Made by a program: the position numbers and the translations under genes | In this document: in pieces, positions 14,761 to 24,004 of the stretch | Layout of the letters: each line of letters starts with the position of its first letter | Position numbering within the stretch: position 1 is the first letter of the stretch | Assembly (NCBI GenBank): GCA_903829015.1 | Contig: CAIKOJ010000220.1 | Coordinates: 1 to 64,000, forward strand | DNA length: 64,000 nt | From: an uncultured Bacteroidota bacterium | GTDB taxonomy: Bacteria > Bacteroidota > Bacteroidia > Chitinophagales > Chitinophagaceae | Direction: 5' to 3' | The notes under the pieces: model-generated | Told to the model about the DNA's origin: nothing | Seen by the model: only the letters and a program-made list of their open reading frames with translations | The model's database searches: none

Positions 14761-17394
14761 ATGATGATCGATACACCACGTTACAAAGAGTTGTTGGCAC
14801 AGCTCGCTGAACAAACAGACGAAAAAGGCAGAATTAATATTCAGCTGAATATAGGCGAGGAGATAAAGAATTTCGACGTTGACGAAGCTGGCCAAATTGC
14901 TGAAGATATCATCCAGCGCTCCCGTTCTATTGGGTATCCGGCTGGTCTGGGAAGGGGTCTTTGCCTGAAAGGATTCTGTTACCGTTTAAAGGGCGAATAT
15001 GATGCCGGTATAGAAGTATTGAAAGAAGCGCTTGCCATATCCAAGAAAATTAACGAGCGCAATATCGAGGCCACCGTTTTATATTACTTAGGCAATATCT
15101 ACCGCGACCTTGGCGACCTGTCCAATGTTCAGTCGCACTATGAGAAAGCACTGGCAATAAATGAAGCATCGGGCGATGAATACTACCAGTCTGTGATTCT
15201 TTCCAGTATTTCTAATCTGTTGTATGATCTCAATGACTTCGACAGCGCGCTGGAATATGCACTCAAGTGTCTGCCTATTTTTGAGCGTGTAGAGAACGTA
15301 AACAGCCTGCTGAATATCTACAACACGCTGGGCAACATCTATTTTAAGAAAGAACAATTCTCAGATGCCCTTCACTATTTCGAAGAGAATATGAAGAGGT
15401 CTGAGCCTTCAACTGCAGCACACGTGATGGCCGAAAGCGGGCTTGGCAAGGTTTATTACAAAATGCACAACTTCAGCGATGCCCGCAAGTGCCTTACCAG
15501 TGCTCTGGGACAGTCTTCTGAGCAGGGCAATGCCGAAGTACAGATCATCTGCAACTTCTATCTAGGTCGGCTATACATGGACGAGAGCAGCTACAGGCAG
15601 GCACTTCAGTACCTGAACACTGCTTATGGCCTCGCGGGAGATTACAACCGTAAGCATGATGTGATGAGTATTCACGAAGCGCTTTCTGCACTGTATGATA
15701 AGATGGGCGACATTCCAAAAGCCTTTTTCCATCTAAAGTCATTTGAACAGCATAAGGAAGACATCTTCCAGCAGAAGATCATTAACGAACTTCGTAACCT
15801 GCAGGTAAGACAGCAGATAGAACTGGCTCAGAAAGAAAAAGAAGTTGCAGAGCGCACTGCTTTTCTCAAACACCAGTTCATGGCCAACATGAGCCATGAG
15901 ATCCGCACACCAATGAATGCCATTGTAGGTATGACCCGGCTGCTACTCTCTAAAGAGCCTCGGCCCGATCAGCTTCGGTACCTCAACGCCATTCAGCTTT
16001 CATCCAATAACCTGTTGGTGATAATTAACGATATTCTGGATCTCTCTAAAATAGAGGCTGGCAAGATCATTATAGAAAATACAGATTTCGAACTGCCTGA
16101 GATAGTACAGAGTGTGCGGGATATGCTGCTACTAAAGGTTGAAGAAAAAGGCATTGAATTGCGTATCACAATAGATCCGGCACTGCCGGTAAGAGTGACC
16201 GGAGACCCCACCCGCATCAATCAGGTTTTGATCAACCTTGCGGGCAATGCCGTTAAGTTCACTGAAAAAGGATATGTAGAAGTAAAGGTTACACTCATCA
16301 AAAAAGAAGGTCGCAAGCTCCACATGAAATTTGATGTGATCGATACCGGCATTGGTATTGCTGCTGAATATGTAGATACCATATTCGACAGCTTTACACA
16401 GGCAGGAGCCGATGTGACCAGAAAATTTGGCGGCACAGGTCTTGGGCTTACCATCTCCAAACAATTGGTAGGCCTGATGGGCGGAGAGATTTCTGTACAG
16501 AGTGAATTACACAAGGGTACCGTCTTTTCAGCTACCATTGTACTCGAAGAAGCCGAAAACCAGGAAGCAGCAAAAAAACCCGTAGTACTCGACAATAAAG
16601 GATTCGGAAGGCTCAATGAGTTGAAGTTGTTGCTCGTAGAAGACAATGAATTCAATCGAATGGTAGCAGAAGACACACTGAGAGAAATACTGCCTGATAT
16701 CCGGTTCCACGTCGCGGTAAATGGACAGGAGGCAGTTGACATGCTTCAGCGCGAAAAATTTGATATTGTGCTCATGGACATACAAATGCCGGTGATGGAT
16801 GGCCTCACAGCCACAAAAAAGATTCGTACCGAATTGCCTGAACCCGCACGTAGTGTAAAGATCATTGCAATGACGGCAAACGTGATGCAGGAAGATGTGC
16901 AGGGTTACTTTGACCTGGGCATGAACGCCTACGTTTCTAAGCCATTTAATACTGATGAACTATTGTTGAAAATGGATGCAGTAATGGGTGATGCCCAACC
17001 TGCTGACGCAAAACACGAAAAAATGGAAATTAAAAAAGAGAGAGAATTCCCGCCGCTCCCGGCAAAGGTTACTGACAGGCAGTTTTTGCAACAGTTTACA
17101 AATGGCAATACAGAGAAACAACAAAAATATATTGGTATGTTTTTAGAAAACGCACCAAAACTACTAGACAATATAGACCGGTCGCTTCCAATTAAAGACT
17201 ACCAGACCATCAAAATCGCCGCTCATTCACTCAAGCCACAATTGTCTTATATGGGCGTAAAAGAAGAGGTAAGCAACATATTTTTGATTGAGCAGGCATC
17301 CGGTGAAAGTGCACATTTCGATACATTACCTGATCTCATAAACAACCTGAAAAGAGTGTGCAGCAAGGCTTTTGAGGAATTACGATCCAATTAA
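14761..17394 (+). CDS. TPR-containing hybrid histidine kinase
   Basis: An 877-residue soluble hybrid kinase. About residues 20-330 form tetratricopeptide repeats (GRGLCLKGFCYRLKGEYDAG, LYYLGNIYRDLGDLSNVQSH, IYNTLGNIYFKKEQFSDALHY, LGKVYYKMHNFSDARK). A coiled coil (about 335-370) leads to HisKA with FMANMSHEIRTPMNA, phosphoacceptor H379. HATPase follows (NLAGNAVKF, DTGIGI, GGTGLGLTISKQLV), then a receiver with VLMDIQMPVMDG at D673 and a C-terminal HPt domain with AAHSLKPQLSYMG, H822. There is no membrane segment or signal peptide, so TPR-bound cytoplasmic proteins may be the input. It is followed 85 bases later by a receiver protein with a membrane tail, its likely partner. Met-2 at 14764 is an equally valid start. 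Confidence 0.9.
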   Translation: MMIDTPRYKELLAQLAEQTDEKGRINIQLNIGEEIKNFDVDEAGQIAEDIIQRSRSIGYPAGLGRGLCLKGFCYRLKGEYDAGIEVLKEALAISKKINERNIEATVLYYLGNIYRDLGDLSNVQSHYEKALAINEASGDEYYQSVILSSISNLLYDLNDFDSALEYALKCLPIFERVENVNSLLNIYNTLGNIYFKKEQFSDALHYFEENMKRSEPSTAAHVMAESGLGKVYYKMHNFSDARKCLTSALGQSSEQGNAEVQIICNFYLGRLYMDESSYRQALQYLNTAYGLAGDYNRKHDVMSIHEALSALYDKMGDIPKAFFHLKSFEQHKEDIFQQKIINELRNLQVRQQIELAQKEKEVAERTAFLKHQFMANMSHEIRTPMNAIVGMTRLLLSKEPRPDQLRYLNAIQLSSNNLLVIINDILDLSKIEAGKIIIENTDFELPEIVQSVRDMLLLKVEEKGIELRITIDPALPVRVTGDPTRINQVLINLAGNAVKFTEKGYVEVKVTLIKKEGRKLHMKFDVIDTGIGIAAEYVDTIFDSFTQAGADVTRKFGGTGLGLTISKQLVGLMGGEISVQSELHKGTVFSATIVLEEAENQEAAKKPVVLDNKGFGRLNELKLLLVEDNEFNRMVAEDTLREILPDIRFHVAVNGQEAVDMLQREKFDIVLMDIQMPVMDGLTATKKIRTELPEPARSVKIIAMTANVMQEDVQGYFDLGMNAYVSKPFNTDELLLKMDAVMGDAQPADAKHEKMEIKKEREFPPLPAKVTDRQFLQQFTNGNTEKQQKYIGMFLENAPKLLDNIDRSLPIKDYQTIKIAAHSLKPQLSYMGVKEEVSNIFLIEQASGESAHFDTLPDLINNLKRVCSKAFEELRSN

Positions 17395-17479
17395 TTAAGA
17401 AAATTAGCAGATTTTATGCCGGATATTTTACTTTATCCGGAATATTTTTACTACTTTTCAGTCCATTGAATAATTTTTT

Positions 17480-18001
17480 ATGGCTATAGAACACAGCGAA
17501 CAATACATTTTTCTGGTAGATGATGAGCCTATCCAGAATGAGATGCTCAAAGACCACATTTCTTCGTTATTTGAATACAAGCTCAAAACCTACGAAAGCG
17601 GTGAAGATGCTTTAAAGGATATGCACCTCAATCCTGCGATAGTTGTGCTGGATTTTCATCTCAATTCACATTTGCCCAATGCGCAAAATGGCGTTGAAGT
17701 GTTGAAAAAGATTAAAGATATCAGTCCGCATACAGAGGTGATCATGCTTTCAGGTCAGGACCAGATCAGTGTAGCTACCGATAGTATGAAGCATGGAGCT
17801 TACGACTACGTAGTTAAGGGTGAGACCGCTTTCCACCGTATTCAGAACATCGTTGATAACATTATTGAGCTACATAGCCTGAAAGATGCTAACAGCAGCT
17901 ACAAGAAAGTCATCGGATTTCTTTGGCTTGGTGTTGCCCTTATAGTGGCAGCATCAATAGCGCTGGCCATTTACATGACCAAGGTTATGCACTATAGCTA
18001 A
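17480..18001 (+). CDS. Receiver-domain protein with a C-terminal membrane anchor
   Basis: A 173-residue protein. Residues 9-125 are a receiver domain: DDEP near 14-17, phosphoacceptor D58 in VVLDFH, the conserved Ser/Thr-type MLSGQD and K113 in YVVKGE. There is no output domain. Residues 144-166 (GFLWLGVALIVAASIALAIYM) form a single hydrophobic helix with basic residues around it, so the receiver would be tail-anchored to the inner membrane from the cytoplasmic side. That is unusual. It follows the TPR hybrid kinase by 85 bases and is probably its phospho-target. A strong terminator follows. The membrane prediction is from hydrophobicity read by eye. Confidence 0.85.
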   Translation: MAIEHSEQYIFLVDDEPIQNEMLKDHISSLFEYKLKTYESGEDALKDMHLNPAIVVLDFHLNSHLPNAQNGVEVLKKIKDISPHTEVIMLSGQDQISVATDSMKHGAYDYVVKGETAFHRIQNIVDNIIELHSLKDANSSYKKVIGFLWLGVALIVAASIALAIYMTKVMHYS

Positions 18002-18025
18002 TCGAGTTGAAACCAAAAATATCCT

Positions 18026-18063
18026 GCGAGATAACTAATCAAATAGTTATCTCGCTTTTTTTT
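18026..18063 (+). terminator. Rho-independent terminator
   Basis: GCGAGATAACTA pairs with TAGTTATCTCGC around the loop ATCAAA, followed by eight T. It ends the kinase/receiver operon. Confidence 0.93.
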
Positions 18064-18114
18064 AGGCTTGCATATTGGTCGGTGTATCCCAATAATTTGC
18101 CCTTGTATATTTAC

Positions 18115-18122
18115 TACCTTTG
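18115..18122 (+). promoter_or_regulatory. -7 promoter element for the NHL-repeat gene
   Basis: TACCTTTG matches TAnnTTTG, 20 bases before the ATG at 18143. No -33 TTTG is found at a proper distance. Confidence 0.4.
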
Positions 18123-18142
18123 ACTTTCTTAAAGTATTTACA

Positions 18143-19786
18143 ATGAAAAGAGCATTTTATTTACTGATCCTGCTTATTCCGGTTGTGTTGAAAGGTCAAA
18201 TCATTACTACTATAGCCGGCACAGGAGTATCAGGATATACAGGTGATGCAGGCCCCGCAACAGTTGCTACTATACACAATCCATATGGTATAGCTGTTGA
18301 TCACTCAGGTAATACTTACTTTGTAGATTATGGCAATCATGTCGTAAGGAAAATAGACGCTTCTGGTGTGATCACTACAATAGCCGGCACCGGAGCCAAC
18401 GGTTATAACGGCGATGGTATAGCAGCCACATCGGCATTGCTTAATTATCCATTCGGTATTGCCACAGACCTCGTGGGGAATATATACGTAGCAGACGGAT
18501 CAAATAACCGTATCCGGAAAATAGACCCTTCTGGTATGATCTCAACAGTAGCCGGTACTGGGGTTGTGGGTTTCAGTGGTGACGGCGGCCCGGCTACTTT
18601 AGCCAAAATTAGCAACATGTATTGCATGGCTGTCGATGCTGGCGGCAATATCTTCTTCACCGGAAACGGCGCAGGACGTATTCGCAAAATTAATTCCGCC
18701 GGATACATTACCACTATAGCAGGGAATGGAATCAACGGTTTTGCCGGCGACGGCGGACCTGCAACTGCTGCCGAATTCAGCAATGAAATGGGCATAGCCA
18801 CAGATGCCTCAGGCAATGTTTTTGTTGCCGACAGGCAGAATCACCGTATCCGCAAGATCAATTCCTCCGGTATTATCTCAACATTTGCCGGAACCGGCAC
18901 TGCAGCATACAGCGGCGATGGCGGACAGGCAACCGCAGCCACATTATCGTTGCCGGGCTATGTAATCACCGACAGGCTGGGCAATGTGTATATTTCAGAA
19001 GTAAACAACAAAACTATCAGAAAGGTTAATACTTCCGGTACTATTAGTACTGTTGCGGGCATCGGCATCGCTGGTTTCAGTGGCGATGGATGCGCTGCAA
19101 TAGCAGCACAAATTAACAGTCCCGCCGGCATTGCTGTAGATAGCATGTTCAATTTATTTATCAGCGATAATGCCAATAACCGCATTCGCAAAGTGATTGC
19201 CAATACTGCACCTCATTTTAGCCTTGGCCCGGTCTACAGTTTAAATGCTTGTGCTGATTCCGATAATGTAATTGATGCCGCACTGCCTGCTGTTAACAAT
19301 TATACTGGCCTCACTGAAACGTGGAGCGTTGCAAAACCAGCTTTGCATGGTGTTGTTACAGGCACCTTCACCGCTACGTCAACCGGCACAGCAGTAACCC
19401 CTTCGGGGTTGATCTACACACCCTTTCCTATGTATGTTGGCAATGATACTTTTAAAATAAAAGTAACCGACTGCAGCAGCAAGCCAGATACAATTACAAT
19501 CATCGCTTCTATTACCGACTGCCGCCGGTTGAGCACACCAATTGTTAATCCAACCAGTGCGATAGTTGCTTTCCCCAATCCTGTCAAAGATATTCTCAAC
19601 GTAACATCAGGCAAAACCATCGAAAAGGTGCATATCACAAACATGATGGGCATGCAGGTTTTATCGCAGGTTTACCAATCAAACAAAGTACAGATTGATT
19701 TATCCTCACTACCCTCGGGTGTATATTTTGTTTGGGTAACAGAATCCGGCAACTATCCCGAAGTCAGGAGGATCATAAAAGAATAG
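18143..19786 (+). CDS. NHL-repeat protein with T9SS type A sorting domain
   Basis: A 547-residue secreted protein. After the signal peptide (MKRAFYLLILLIPVVLKGQ) come six NHL repeats, each with GTG...GY.GDGG.AT and an NNRIRKI-type end, building a beta propeller to about residue 350. A cadherin/Ig-like segment follows (to about 470). The C-terminus has FPNPVKDILNVTSG and then LPSGVYFVWV..., ending in KE, a T9SS type A sorting domain that is cut off as the protein is exported and attached to the surface. NHL propellers bind proteins or polymers; the ligand is unknown. Two further NHL proteins with the same layout occur in this window (29802-31119, frameshifted; 58674-60374). The ATG at 18143 starts the signal peptide. 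Confidence 0.88.
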   Translation: MKRAFYLLILLIPVVLKGQIITTIAGTGVSGYTGDAGPATVATIHNPYGIAVDHSGNTYFVDYGNHVVRKIDASGVITTIAGTGANGYNGDGIAATSALLNYPFGIATDLVGNIYVADGSNNRIRKIDPSGMISTVAGTGVVGFSGDGGPATLAKISNMYCMAVDAGGNIFFTGNGAGRIRKINSAGYITTIAGNGINGFAGDGGPATAAEFSNEMGIATDASGNVFVADRQNHRIRKINSSGIISTFAGTGTAAYSGDGGQATAATLSLPGYVITDRLGNVYISEVNNKTIRKVNTSGTISTVAGIGIAGFSGDGCAAIAAQINSPAGIAVDSMFNLFISDNANNRIRKVIANTAPHFSLGPVYSLNACADSDNVIDAALPAVNNYTGLTETWSVAKPALHGVVTGTFTATSTGTAVTPSGLIYTPFPMYVGNDTFKIKVTDCSSKPDTITIIASITDCRRLSTPIVNPTSAIVAFPNPVKDILNVTSGKTIEKVHITNMMGMQVLSQVYQSNKVQIDLSSLPSGVYFVWVTESGNYPEVRRIIKE

Positions 19787-19814
19787 TTACTTTAGTAACA
19801 CTATACCAGTACGG

Positions 19815-21335
19815 CTATTTACTGTCTGCATTCCAAATCAGATTTTCCAGTTCTTTGCGGCTGCCTAAAAAATGTGCCCTGTAGCCCGTAGTGGGCAGCC
19901 ATTTGTTTTCTTTCTTGCTGTATGTTTCCGGCAGGGCACTCCATTGTACCCCTTTGTTCTTGTCTATGATCAGCAGTTTACTGTAGTTACCGCCAAGACA
20001 TGCAAAAATAGAATTGTCCGGCAGTGCGGTAATGTTGCCACCTGATTCCCAGGAGAAAACAAAATTGTTAGCTGTCACTCCATCATTATGGTCACAGTCA
20101 TATTCCCATACCTTTTCGAGGTTGTCAGCTAAACCCTGATGTTCTTTAAACTCAATGATCTGTGGAGCAGAACCGGTATGGCAGGAATTGTTGTTGTATA
20201 TCAACAGATGCCCTTTCTGTAATGGAACACAATAATGTTGGGCACAAAACAAACTGTACTTATTTAGTTTCTGCCCGTTCATGTCATATTTATCGCCATA
20301 AACTGCAATAACTTTCCCTTCGGGATAGCTGATTTTCAGTATCCTATTGAGCTTCTTAAAACTTACGTAAATAACGTGTTCATCCTCGTCGAAATGAAAC
20401 GCATTTTCATGTACGTCAATATTATTATTGTCGTTGGCTACGGTATTGCGGTAATACTCAATATCCGAACCAATAAAATAATTCGATGACTTCCACGACC
20501 AAACAACATTACCTTGTTCGTCATATTCAATCAGCGTACCCAGATGTATCTTCTTATAGGCACCACTTCCTTTTTCATAGGTCGCCTGGTCATATTTCAG
20601 TACATGCAGATTAGTATCATTGACTGATGGCAATTTGCACAGTGCCGGTTCGTTACCCAGGATCATATAATGTCCGTTTTCGAAACGTGTCATTTGATGA
20701 TGGTAGTACTCAATATCGTCTCCGCTCACCTTTCCGTTATTAGGTGGTGTCCAAATCACTTCGCCGTTATAGTTAATCTCAAATGCTGCAGAGCCGGATA
20801 AAAAAGTAATGGTGTTTTTTGGAGTGTTCCTGAGATTGCGAATCGATTCAGGCTTTAGTCCTTCAATTTTCATATTCGGAAACCAAACTGCATTTCCATT
20901 CATATCGTACAAAGCACAGTTACCATCAACAAAAACGTAACCGTTAGAATATTTATCGGTTGGTTTCAGAATGAGCAGTCTTGTATTGGAATCCGGAAAA
21001 GAAAGCGTACTGAAATGGTGGAGAACCATACCCTGCGCACTGGATTTGCCTGTACTTGTGACCGTCCAGGTGTACTTTGCGCCAAAACGTGGAACTTCAA
21101 TGACAGCCTTACCGTTACTAAATACGTCTTGCTTTATGATCTTTACCCTAAACGAGTCCATATCATAAATTTCACCCTCTGCAATTTCTATGGTACAGGA
21201 AGCTGATTTTAGCTCTGGAATTGAAAATCCAATAATTCTATAATTGAGGGTGCTACCTTCTCTAGGTAAGCACTGAGCATTTGCAGCAAGATAAAAAGGG
21301 AATATTGATACTATAAAAAATAATATCCTTGACAT
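19815..21335 (-). CDS. Arylsulfotransferase-like (ASST family) exported protein
   Basis: A 506-residue exported protein with a signal peptide (MSRILFFIVSIFPFYLAANAQ). After an N-terminal Ig-like region come propeller-type blades with lines such as YDMNGNAVWFPNM, INYNGEVIWTPPN, YYHHQMTRFENGHYMIL, IDVHENAFHFDEDEHVIYVSFKKLNRILKISYPEGKVIAVYGD and FSWESGGNITALPDN. This HH-Q-M...G-HYMIL pattern with repeated DxxGxVVW is the arylsulfate sulfotransferase (PF05935/PF14269) fold, which moves sulfate between phenolic compounds in the periplasm. I could not verify the catalytic His exactly, so an inactive relative is possible. It is convergent with the NHL gene. Confidence 0.75.
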   Translation of the reverse strand: MSRILFFIVSIFPFYLAANAQCLPREGSTLNYRIIGFSIPELKSASCTIEIAEGEIYDMDSFRVKIIKQDVFSNGKAVIEVPRFGAKYTWTVTSTGKSSAQGMVLHHFSTLSFPDSNTRLLILKPTDKYSNGYVFVDGNCALYDMNGNAVWFPNMKIEGLKPESIRNLRNTPKNTITFLSGSAAFEINYNGEVIWTPPNNGKVSGDDIEYYHHQMTRFENGHYMILGNEPALCKLPSVNDTNLHVLKYDQATYEKGSGAYKKIHLGTLIEYDEQGNVVWSWKSSNYFIGSDIEYYRNTVANDNNNIDVHENAFHFDEDEHVIYVSFKKLNRILKISYPEGKVIAVYGDKYDMNGQKLNKYSLFCAQHYCVPLQKGHLLIYNNNSCHTGSAPQIIEFKEHQGLADNLEKVWEYDCDHNDGVTANNFVFSWESGGNITALPDNSIFACLGGNYSKLLIIDKNKGVQWSALPETYSKKENKWLPTTGYRAHFLGSRKELENLIWNADSK

Positions 21336-21515
21336 TCAAAATTGGTTAACTTATCAACAATAGAAACTTCAAATAATCGAATAAATACTCCAACGATTTG
21401 ATAACAAATCGTTTGCAAATATCGTTAATAAAATCCGGATTGAAACATCGCAAAATAAAAATAATGCATGTACAAACACTTAATTTAGTGATAATTGATG
21501 TGTTTTAGCAGGAAG

Positions 21516-23027
21516 TTAGAACAGACGTTTATCTTTCCTAATTGTGGCAATATATTCCTGCAGATCATTTGATGGTTTGAGCCAGAGTAACATTAAGGCA
21601 TAAACTATAACCACTATTAGGCTGCGAAGCGCAGCATCCATGAAACTGCGGATATAAACATGATGCCCCTGATCGAAGAAATGAGGGAAAAAGTAACCTG
21701 CGGCCAATGCAGGTATTGCGGCAATCAGAACCAAAATAGTTTTGGAAGAAAAAGGCTGCATCGCCAGTTTTTTCCACACAAACAGAAACTTGGCAATATT
21801 GAAAAAAACCAGAGTGATAGTGGTACTCCAGGCCGCACCGTAAATACCATATTGCGGCACCAGAAAACGGATCATCAGGAAAAGGAAAACAATCAAAATA
21901 AGCGAGAGATAAAAATTAAATTTATAGTACTTGGCAATCGATAGCACCTGATCATTCATCCCCGTGGCCAGATCAAAAAGGCGTCCTATAAACAGGATCA
22001 GAAAAATCGGTACGATCTCACCATATCCATTCTTGATCACTGCCACAGCATTATCTAGATTACAAATAAGTATAAGTGCCATTGCCACACTTGGTATGAA
22101 TATATTTATAGAGGCTCTCACAAAAATATCCCTGGCCTTATCCATATCGTTATCATTAAAGGCTTTGGCCAGTACCGTAAAACTAGCAGGTACCAATGCC
22201 TTGGAAGGCAGCTGCATGAAGGATATCAGGAACACGGCAACACCATAAACCGCCAGCGAACTGAAACCGCTGTGATCATAAAACGGCAGGGTCAAAGCAT
22301 CCATGTAGCTCATCATCAGAAAAGATATACTCAATAAGAAATGGTACCACGAGAAGTGTACGATTTCTTTGTATTCTTCCCTTGAAAAACTCTTAAGATC
22401 AAATGAAAAACCAAATTCTTTGATCCGGAATGATAAGATCAGGAATAAAGTAACCGGTAACATATAAATAAGCACAGTGCCAACAACCAGCACATCAAAA
22501 TCTACATATCCAAAACCAAACAACAGCAACAAAATAATGTTCGCTACCCTCAGTACCACTTCACGCATAAATGCCGAAACCGCAACCTTCATTTGAGAGC
22601 CCAGGTATTGCTCGAAAACCAGCATATACACGAATAACAAAGTAAATACCGGCAACCACATAAAATACCGTTCCATGAATGGTATATCTGCGGGCTGGAA
22701 GTGTTTAAGTATCCAGGTCTTGCAAAATGCGTATCCAACGGTGAACACTGCAGCGACAAGCGTCGGTATAAAAACCGCCAGCGAAATCAGCAATTTGCGT
22801 TTACGTTCGTTATCTGCATACTTGTGAATGAACACCACCAGAGTACTGTGCAGACCCAAAAGTAGTAACTGAGATACAGTAAGCGCATAGTTAACCAGGT
22901 TACGTGTAAAACCAAGTTGCTGTTTTGTATTGTATGCCGTAGAGAGCCAGATAATAAGTGCTCCAAGCAGCGCACCCATGGCTACTACAATTGTACTCTT
23001 CGCAGATTGCCGGAAAACAATACCCAT
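21516..23027 (-). CDS. Polysaccharide flippase (Wzx/MOP superfamily)
   Basis: A 503-residue membrane protein with about 14 hydrophobic segments over its whole length, starting MGIVFRQSAKSTIVVAMGALLG, which is typical of the oligosaccharide flippase group. Other family-style patches are TLPFYDHSGFSSLAVYGVAVFLISFMQLPSKAL and GYGEIVPIFLILFIGRLFDLATG. Such proteins flip lipid-linked glycans across the inner membrane for O-antigen, capsule or exopolysaccharide assembly. It sits at one end of a run of methyltransferase and glycosyltransferase genes, which supports that role. The specific glycan is unknown. Confidence 0.85.
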   Translation of the reverse strand: MGIVFRQSAKSTIVVAMGALLGALIIWLSTAYNTKQQLGFTRNLVNYALTVSQLLLLGLHSTLVVFIHKYADNERKRKLLISLAVFIPTLVAAVFTVGYAFCKTWILKHFQPADIPFMERYFMWLPVFTLLFVYMLVFEQYLGSQMKVAVSAFMREVVLRVANIILLLLFGFGYVDFDVLVVGTVLIYMLPVTLFLILSFRIKEFGFSFDLKSFSREEYKEIVHFSWYHFLLSISFLMMSYMDALTLPFYDHSGFSSLAVYGVAVFLISFMQLPSKALVPASFTVLAKAFNDNDMDKARDIFVRASINIFIPSVAMALILICNLDNAVAVIKNGYGEIVPIFLILFIGRLFDLATGMNDQVLSIAKYYKFNFYLSLILIVFLFLMIRFLVPQYGIYGAAWSTTITLVFFNIAKFLFVWKKLAMQPFSSKTILVLIAAIPALAAGYFFPHFFDQGHHVYIRSFMDAALRSLIVVIVYALMLLWLKPSNDLQEYIATIRKDKRLF

Positions 23028-23188
23028 TAATAAGTAAAATAGTTCTGTAATAAAACTATTGAGGACAAAAATAGCTTTTTTTCCTGCCGATTTTTGGTAG
23101 CAGGCTCAGACTGCTGTTAATTGAAGTTAAAACCCTTTTTCAAAATATTATTGAAATGCATCCCAATTGTGCCTATAATTTCCGCTGC

Positions 23189-23890
23189 CTACTTCTTCAA
23201 TATGTAGCAGATATTGTTGTTCCACTGCATGATCCTGTCGGGTAGGTTGCGTCTGCTTAGAAAATCGTGTACAGCCCGGGCGCATCCGTCCCATGCGTAG
23301 TAGTCGTCCATAATGATCACCCCACCCGGCACTACATTGTCGTAAAGATTGGTCAGGCAGTCCATAGTAGACTCATACCAATCGCCGTCCAGTCGCAGTA
23401 TAGCTATCTTTTTACTTTTGTCAAAATGAGGCAGTGTTTCAGAAAACCAGCCTTTTTTGATAAAATAGTTTTGCGCACCTGAGAGTTTCATTGCTTTTTC
23501 GGCAAAGCCCATTTCTGCACTGCAGTTATCAAAGTAGCCAGGTGAGTTCTTATCGTTCTGCCAGGCTATTGCCGCAGCTCCATCTACCTCCTTCGCCTCA
23601 GGTAGCCCTTCAAAACTATCAAACAGGTGATATTCTCTGTTACCCAGTAATTGCGCTACTCCGCCTATCATACCACCCCTCCAGGTACCGCATTCTACCA
23701 CGCAGCCATCTATATCTCCAAAATGCTCTGCAAGCTTCAGATTCTCAATGTATGTTACACCTGGTATCATAGTAAATTCCTTAAACTTCCGGAATATGAG
23801 ATAATACTTCAACTGCACCAGCTTGGTGAAAGTATTATTTATCTTGTACGATATTGATCCAGGTTGCATGTTACGCTGATATTGGCACAT
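23189..23890 (-). CDS. TylF/MycF-family O-methyltransferase
   Basis: A 233-residue SAM-dependent methyltransferase. Family motifs are VVECGTWRGGM (SAM binding), YHLFDSFEGLPE, LRLDGDWYEST (metal-binding Asp) and IIMDDYYAWDGCARAV. TylF and MycF methylate sugar hydroxyls on macrolides; members in glycan clusters are thought to methylate sugars of polysaccharides. That fits its place between a flippase and further methyltransferase/glycosyltransferase genes. The start could also be Met-8 at 23869. It is divergent from the methyltransferase at 24005. The exact sugar and position are unknown. Confidence 0.88.
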   Translation of the reverse strand: MCQYQRNMQPGSISYKINNTFTKLVQLKYYLIFRKFKEFTMIPGVTYIENLKLAEHFGDIDGCVVECGTWRGGMIGGVAQLLGNREYHLFDSFEGLPEAKEVDGAAAIAWQNDKNSPGYFDNCSAEMGFAEKAMKLSGAQNYFIKKGWFSETLPHFDKSKKIAILRLDGDWYESTMDCLTNLYDNVVPGGVIIMDDYYAWDGCARAVHDFLSRRNLPDRIMQWNNNICYILKK

Positions 23891-24004
23891 CGGATATTAG
23901 TGCGCAGTATGAACAAATGTACATTCAGGCGTTATACTTTCCAAAAACACTGAATTTTACCGAAAATTGCTGTGGGAGCCTGTTTTTCTTAATTTAGCAA
24001 CCAA

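Noticed and set aside
16221-16742. Long ORF of 173 codons on the minus strand within the hybrid kinase gene
   Set aside because: It lies wholly inside the kinase coding region on the opposite strand, has a low-complexity Ser-rich sequence and no family motif. It is a shadow frame.
18143-19786. The spaced GDGG/GTG repeats in the NHL gene as a CRISPR or DNA repeat array
   Set aside because: The repeats are protein motifs with variable spacing and diverged codons, in one open frame. They are propeller blades.
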